Part shown: positions 6,826 to 9,164 of the stretch, one piece after another
Numbering within the stretch: position 1 is the first letter of the stretch
How the letters are laid out: every line of letters starts with the position of its first letter
Source of the DNA: an uncultured Fretibacterium sp.
GTDB lineage: Bacteria > Synergistota > Synergistia > Synergistales > Aminobacteriaceae
Reading direction: 5' to 3'
DNA length: 9,164 nucleotides
Assembly: GCA_937899395.1 (NCBI GenBank)
Contig: CALBPU010000017.1
Location: 1-9,164 of the forward strand
Notes under the pieces: generated by a model
The model's database searches: none
What the model saw: only the letters and a program-made list of their open reading frames with translations
What the model was told of the DNA's origin: nothing
Translations under genes and position numbers: made by a program

Positions 6826-8613
6826 TTAGGAGACAAATATAATAACTTTTGCGAAAGTTCTTCCCTCTTTCTCCTCTTTGTAATCCTTAACAAGTTTTTC
6901 ACCTTTCCAATAATTCAAAAGCTTTCTGATTTTATCTCGAATTTGCTTACGTTTATGATTCAGTAAGTCTTTATTGGAGGCTTGAATATTCAAATATTCA
7001 TACACTGTACTATATCGGATGACATCATGCATGTTGTTTTTATCGTTAGATATGCTCAAAATTCGTTTAAGCACATAAAACTTGAGAACAATATTTTCAT
7101 GTGTGTTGGCAAGAGGAGTATCTAGCATTCTTATGTCTACTGAGGCAATTTGATTTTTCATGCTGGCGTAATTGAACATCGGAAGCACATCGTATAAGTA
7201 TATACAATCTTTTATTATTTGCCCATTTAACATTACTTCAGTTCTTTTTGCAGGAATCAGATAGTTTTCAAATGTTCCCTCTAAAATCATTCCCGCCTTG
7301 ACTTCGGCAGATGCGTTAATTTTCACATTTGTAAACCTCATTTTGTTAAGGCTTTTTACAATCTTTTCACGTGTTTCAGGGCTCATCCCACTTTTGGTCT
7401 TGTCAGAACTATTACCGGATAGAACTTGGAAAATCATATATGGATTAATGTATACATTCCCTGCAGCAGACAAAGTAGCAACGGCATTGTGTACTTCTCT
7501 ATCGTAAGGAGTAAGGCGGTCTTCATTGGATATATCTAGACCGTTTGCTTTTGCGTCATTGAAATCAATGTAAAGTAAAGTCTCTACCCTCTTCTTGGGC
7601 GATTTTCCCCTGCTAACATTCACTTTTACATCATTTATGCCTGTGGCTTCGTATACAGACACATTTTTGCTAGGCGTGAAAGCAATGTTTTCTATTTTCG
7701 ACATGTTAAATTTGAATTGCTCTGCTTTTTGAGATGTAACTTGTGGCAGTTTTTCTTGGGTTACATCTCCGACTACTTCGACTACATCTTGTTCATTTGG
7801 CGCGTTCAAATTTGCTAAATTTGTAGAGATCGCCGAAGTCTCTTGAACTATTGAGCCTTCAGTTTCACGCAAAATCTCTTTATCGATGACATCATTATTG
7901 TCAATAATCTCATAACCATCATAGGTATGAGAGTAGAGATGAGGCGTCTTGGTTTCACCAGTTTTATTAGGCACATTGACTTCAATTGTCTCGATAAATG
8001 TCATGGGTAATGTTTGAGCTTCATTCGGCTCATTCGGCTTGTCCGAAGCCTCTTGGATCGCATCTGTTGATGCTTCTGCAGGTGTCTCAGCAAATACGTC
8101 ATAAGATATGTTGTTAGGTATGTTATCTGCCACAGGCGCACTCTCCGCAGTTGACATTGCTACTGGCAATGGGGATTCGTCTGACATAACTGGAATATTT
8201 AGTGTATCAGACACGCTGTCAGTCACATATGTAGTAGCTGGTGTAGCGGCAACAAGGTTATTTGTAGCTATCGCAGGAATCGCATGTTTCACAGACGTTT
8301 CATGGTTACCAGGCATTGGCGTAGTAGTAAGGTTATTAACATTCGCAAAGATTGTTATAATTGCCTCATCGTTGCCATGCGTGCTTTCAATGGTTTCAGG
8401 AGTACTGGCCTTTGTAGAAGTTAGAGAATTCTGGGAATTATTGAGGAATGTGGCCGCAGCAGAAGCCCTCTTCTTCGAGGGGATTATATTGCCGTCGGCG
8501 TCGAGCTTGCCTATGATTTTTTGCTTTGTTCTGACTCTACCGTTTTCGCGGTAGCATATTTGTTCGTAAACGTATATTGCATTTCCAACTTTTTTATTTA
8601 TAATATGACTCAT
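6826..8613 (-). CDS. Replication initiator-like protein with transposase-like N-terminus
   Basis: The product has 595 aa in three parts. Residues 1-50 (KVGNAIYVYEQICYRENG ... KIIGKLDADGNIIPSKK) resemble the N-terminal domain of IS1634/IS4-type transposases; no transposase catalytic domain follows. Residues about 51-305 are low-complexity, rich in Thr, Ser, Ala, Asn, Pro and acidic residues. Residues about 310-595 resemble the winged-helix replication proteins seen on Firmicutes-type mobile elements: LTPYDREVHNAVATLSAAGNVYINPYMIFQVLSG, SPETREKIVKSLNKMR, then a basic helical end KRKQIRDKIRKLLNYWKGEK. ATG 8613 has only weak ribosome sites (GAGAGG about 16 bases, TAGG about 4 bases upstream). The iteron array lies directly upstream and a promoter in each repeat unit points here, so the protein probably binds TTTGCATTTACA and limits its own expression. 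The assignment as initiator rests on family resemblance and context. Confidence 0.75.
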   Translation of the reverse strand: MSHIINKKVGNAIYVYEQICYRENGRVRTKQKIIGKLDADGNIIPSKKRASAAATFLNNSQNSLTSTKASTPETIESTHGNDEAIITIFANVNNLTTTPMPGNHETSVKHAIPAIATNNLVAATPATTYVTDSVSDTLNIPVMSDESPLPVAMSTAESAPVADNIPNNISYDVFAETPAEASTDAIQEASDKPNEPNEAQTLPMTFIETIEVNVPNKTGETKTPHLYSHTYDGYEIIDNNDVIDKEILRETEGSIVQETSAISTNLANLNAPNEQDVVEVVGDVTQEKLPQVTSQKAEQFKFNMSKIENIAFTPSKNVSVYEATGINDVKVNVSRGKSPKKRVETLLYIDFNDAKANGLDISNEDRLTPYDREVHNAVATLSAAGNVYINPYMIFQVLSGNSSDKTKSGMSPETREKIVKSLNKMRFTNVKINASAEVKAGMILEGTFENYLIPAKRTEVMLNGQIIKDCIYLYDVLPMFNYASMKNQIASVDIRMLDTPLANTHENIVLKFYVLKRILSISNDKNNMHDVIRYSTVYEYLNIQASNKDLLNHKRKQIRDKIRKLLNYWKGEKLVKDYKEEKEGRTFAKVIIFVS

Positions 8614-8623
8614 ATACCTACCA

Positions 8624-8634
8624 GAAAATCCTCT
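8624..8634 (-). repeat. Inverted copy of the origin motif AGAGGATTTTC in the rep leader
   Basis: GAAAATCCTCT at 8624-8634, some 11 bases before the rep ATG, is the exact reverse complement of AGAGGATTTTC present in each 209-bp unit (8711-8721, 8920-8930, 9129-9139). An inverted origin motif over the rep ribosome-site region is what a rep autoregulation operator would look like; this is inference. Confidence 0.45.
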
Positions 8635-8747
8635 CTAAATAAACTAAATAAAATAAATTTTTTTGATAAACTTTGCATTTACATTTTATGGTTTTGCATT
8701 TACAAAGTCAAGAGGATTTTCGTTTGCATTTACATTTGCATTTACAG

Positions 8748-8774
8748 GGAGTGAGCTGAAAGTCAGCATTCTCC
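8748..8774. repeat. Hairpin in the origin unit, unit 1
   Basis: GCTGA (8755-8759) and TCAGC (8763-8767) form a stem with a 3-base loop; outer GGAG (8748-8751) and CTCC (8771-8774) also pair across a 3x3 internal loop. It follows the double iteron directly and is repeated at 8957-8983. Confidence 0.55.
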
Positions 8775-8820
8775 TTGATATAACTTTTAATATTATATTT
8801 TATATAAAAAGTTATATCAA
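8775..8820. repeat. AT-rich 14-bp palindrome in the origin unit, unit 1
   Basis: TTGATATAACTTTT (8775-8788) and AAAAGTTATATCAA (8807-8820) are perfect inverted repeats around an 18-base pure A/T centre. The copy in unit 2 is at 8984-9029. It is a likely unwinding element, and its right arm covers the -35 box of the rep promoter, so a protein bound there would block transcription. Confidence 0.7.
8792..8820 (-). promoter_or_regulatory. Near-consensus sigma70 promoter facing rep, unit 1
   Basis: The minus strand reads TTGATA (8820-8815), a 17-bp spacer, then TATAAT (8797-8792). Transcription would start near 8785 and reach the rep ATG at 8613 after a leader of about 170 bases that crosses four iterons (at 8672, 8693, 8723 and 8735). 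Iteron binding by Rep could therefore repress rep. Confidence 0.65.
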
Positions 8821-9000
8821 TTTTTCAGCAATTTCTCGTACTCCAAGACATAGTCGGCAATCATTAGAATTTACGCTTTTGCATTTACAGAAGCTCTAAA
8901 TTTTGCATTTACAAAGTCAAGAGGATTTTCGTTTGCATTTACATTTGCATTTACAGGGAGTGAGCTGAAAGTCAGCATTCTCCTTGATATAACTTTTAAT

Positions 9001-9029
9001 ATTATATTTTATATAAAAAGTTATATCAA
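9001..9029 (-). promoter_or_regulatory. Second copy of the rep-facing promoter, unit 2
   Basis: The same TTGATA, 17-bp spacer and TATAAT as in unit 1, shifted by 209 bp (-35 at 9029-9024, -10 at 9006-9001). Transcripts from here would run through the whole of unit 1 before rep. Confidence 0.6.
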
Positions 9030-9164
9030 TTTTTCAGCAATTTCTCGTACTCCAAGACATAGTCGGCAATCATTAGAATTTACGCTTTTGCATTTACAGA
9101 AGCTCTAAATTTTGCATTTACAAAGTCAAGAGGATTTTCGTTTGCATTTACATTTGCATTTACA

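Larger units (their letters stand above)
8672..9164. repeat. Iteron array, 12 copies of TTTGCATTTACA
   Basis: Exact 12-mers start at 8672, 8693, 8723, 8735, 8878, 8902, 8932, 8944, 9087, 9111, 9141 and 9153, all in the same orientation. Spacings repeat as 30, 12, 143, 24. A degenerate copy (TTAGAATTTACG) precedes the one at 8878. Clustered identical direct repeats upstream of an initiator gene are the hallmark of iteron plasmid origins. No consensus DnaA box was seen. Confidence 0.85.
8692..9164. repeat. 209-bp perfect tandem repeat, 2.26 copies to the window edge
   Basis: Unit 1 is 8692-8900 and unit 2 is 8901-9109, identical at every base; 9110-9164 begins a third. Each complete unit holds four iterons, the AGAGGATTTTC motif, a GC-containing hairpin, an AT-rich palindrome with a promoter, and a conserved mixed-sequence spacer of about 60 bases. 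The perfect identity means recent or actively homogenised duplication, or an assembly effect at a repeat. Confidence 0.9.

Noticed and set aside
6546..6902. 118-codon minus-strand frame overlapping the end of rep
   Set aside because: It begins inside rep in another frame with a GTG start, shows no recognisable domain, and ends in the 22-bp-period repeats; it is better read as non-coding.
8521..8899. Plus-strand frames with repeated FAFT peptides
   Set aside because: The peptide repeats are simply translations of the TTTGCATTTACA iterons; no start signal or domain is present.
8672..9164. CRISPR array
   Set aside because: The repeat is only 12 bp, spacings are 12 to 143 bp, and the intervening sequences are themselves repeated, so there are no unique spacers; no cas gene is present.
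8614..9164. DnaA boxes in the origin
   Set aside because: No match to TTATCCACA or a one-mismatch form was found by eye on either strand, so I do not claim any.

Overview
The window reads as a low-GC bacterial segment in two blocks. Positions 1 to about 3760 hold a MerR-controlled redox/detoxification cassette in which three genes are broken. Positions about 4170 to 9164 hold a replication module: a primase-helicase, a replication-initiator-like protein and an iteron origin. Strong AGGAGG-type ribosome sites, Sec signal peptides and low GC fit an anaerobic, host-associated bacterium (Synergistota or Negativicutes/Firmicutes-like is my guess), but nothing in the window fixes the taxon.

Block 1, left to right. 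A partial aldo/keto reductase (minus, cut by the left edge) lies just downstream of a secreted cupin (minus); the two form a tight operon. A MerR-family regulator (plus) diverges from the cupin across a short intergenic region with overlapping promoters; the minus promoter has the 19-bp spacer typical of MerR-activated promoters. Convergent to merR, sharing a TTAA that supplies both stop codons, is a SAM methyltransferase broken by an apparent one-base deletion. Further right is a fused relic. An exported alpha/beta hydrolase (dienelactone-hydrolase-like, Cys nucleophile) is interrupted by an amber codon and then joined out of frame to the last part of a two-repeat carboxymuconolactone decarboxylase (CMD) protein. 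The relic's promoter again has a 19-bp spacer and matches the cupin promoter closely, so one MerR protein probably controlled both transcription units.

Positions 3757-4167 have no convincing gene but contain a long imperfect inverted repeat that may be an insertion-sequence remnant.

Block 2, all genes on the minus strand. The origin-like region lies at the right end (8672-9164). It has twelve exact copies of TTTGCATTTACA, mostly inside a 209-bp unit repeated perfectly 2.26 times up to the window edge. Each complete unit has four iterons, a GC-containing hairpin, an AT-rich palindrome and a near-consensus promoter pointing at rep. The rep gene (6826-8613) encodes an unusual protein: a transposase-like N-terminal domain, a long low-complexity linker and a C-terminal winged-helix-type initiator region. 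A 670-bp spacer with four separate families of short repeats follows, then a primase-helicase fusion (AEP-type primase domain plus DnaB-like RecA helicase). Together these look like a self-contained plasmid-type replicon. No integrase, relaxase or partition gene is visible, so free plasmid versus integrated element cannot be decided here.
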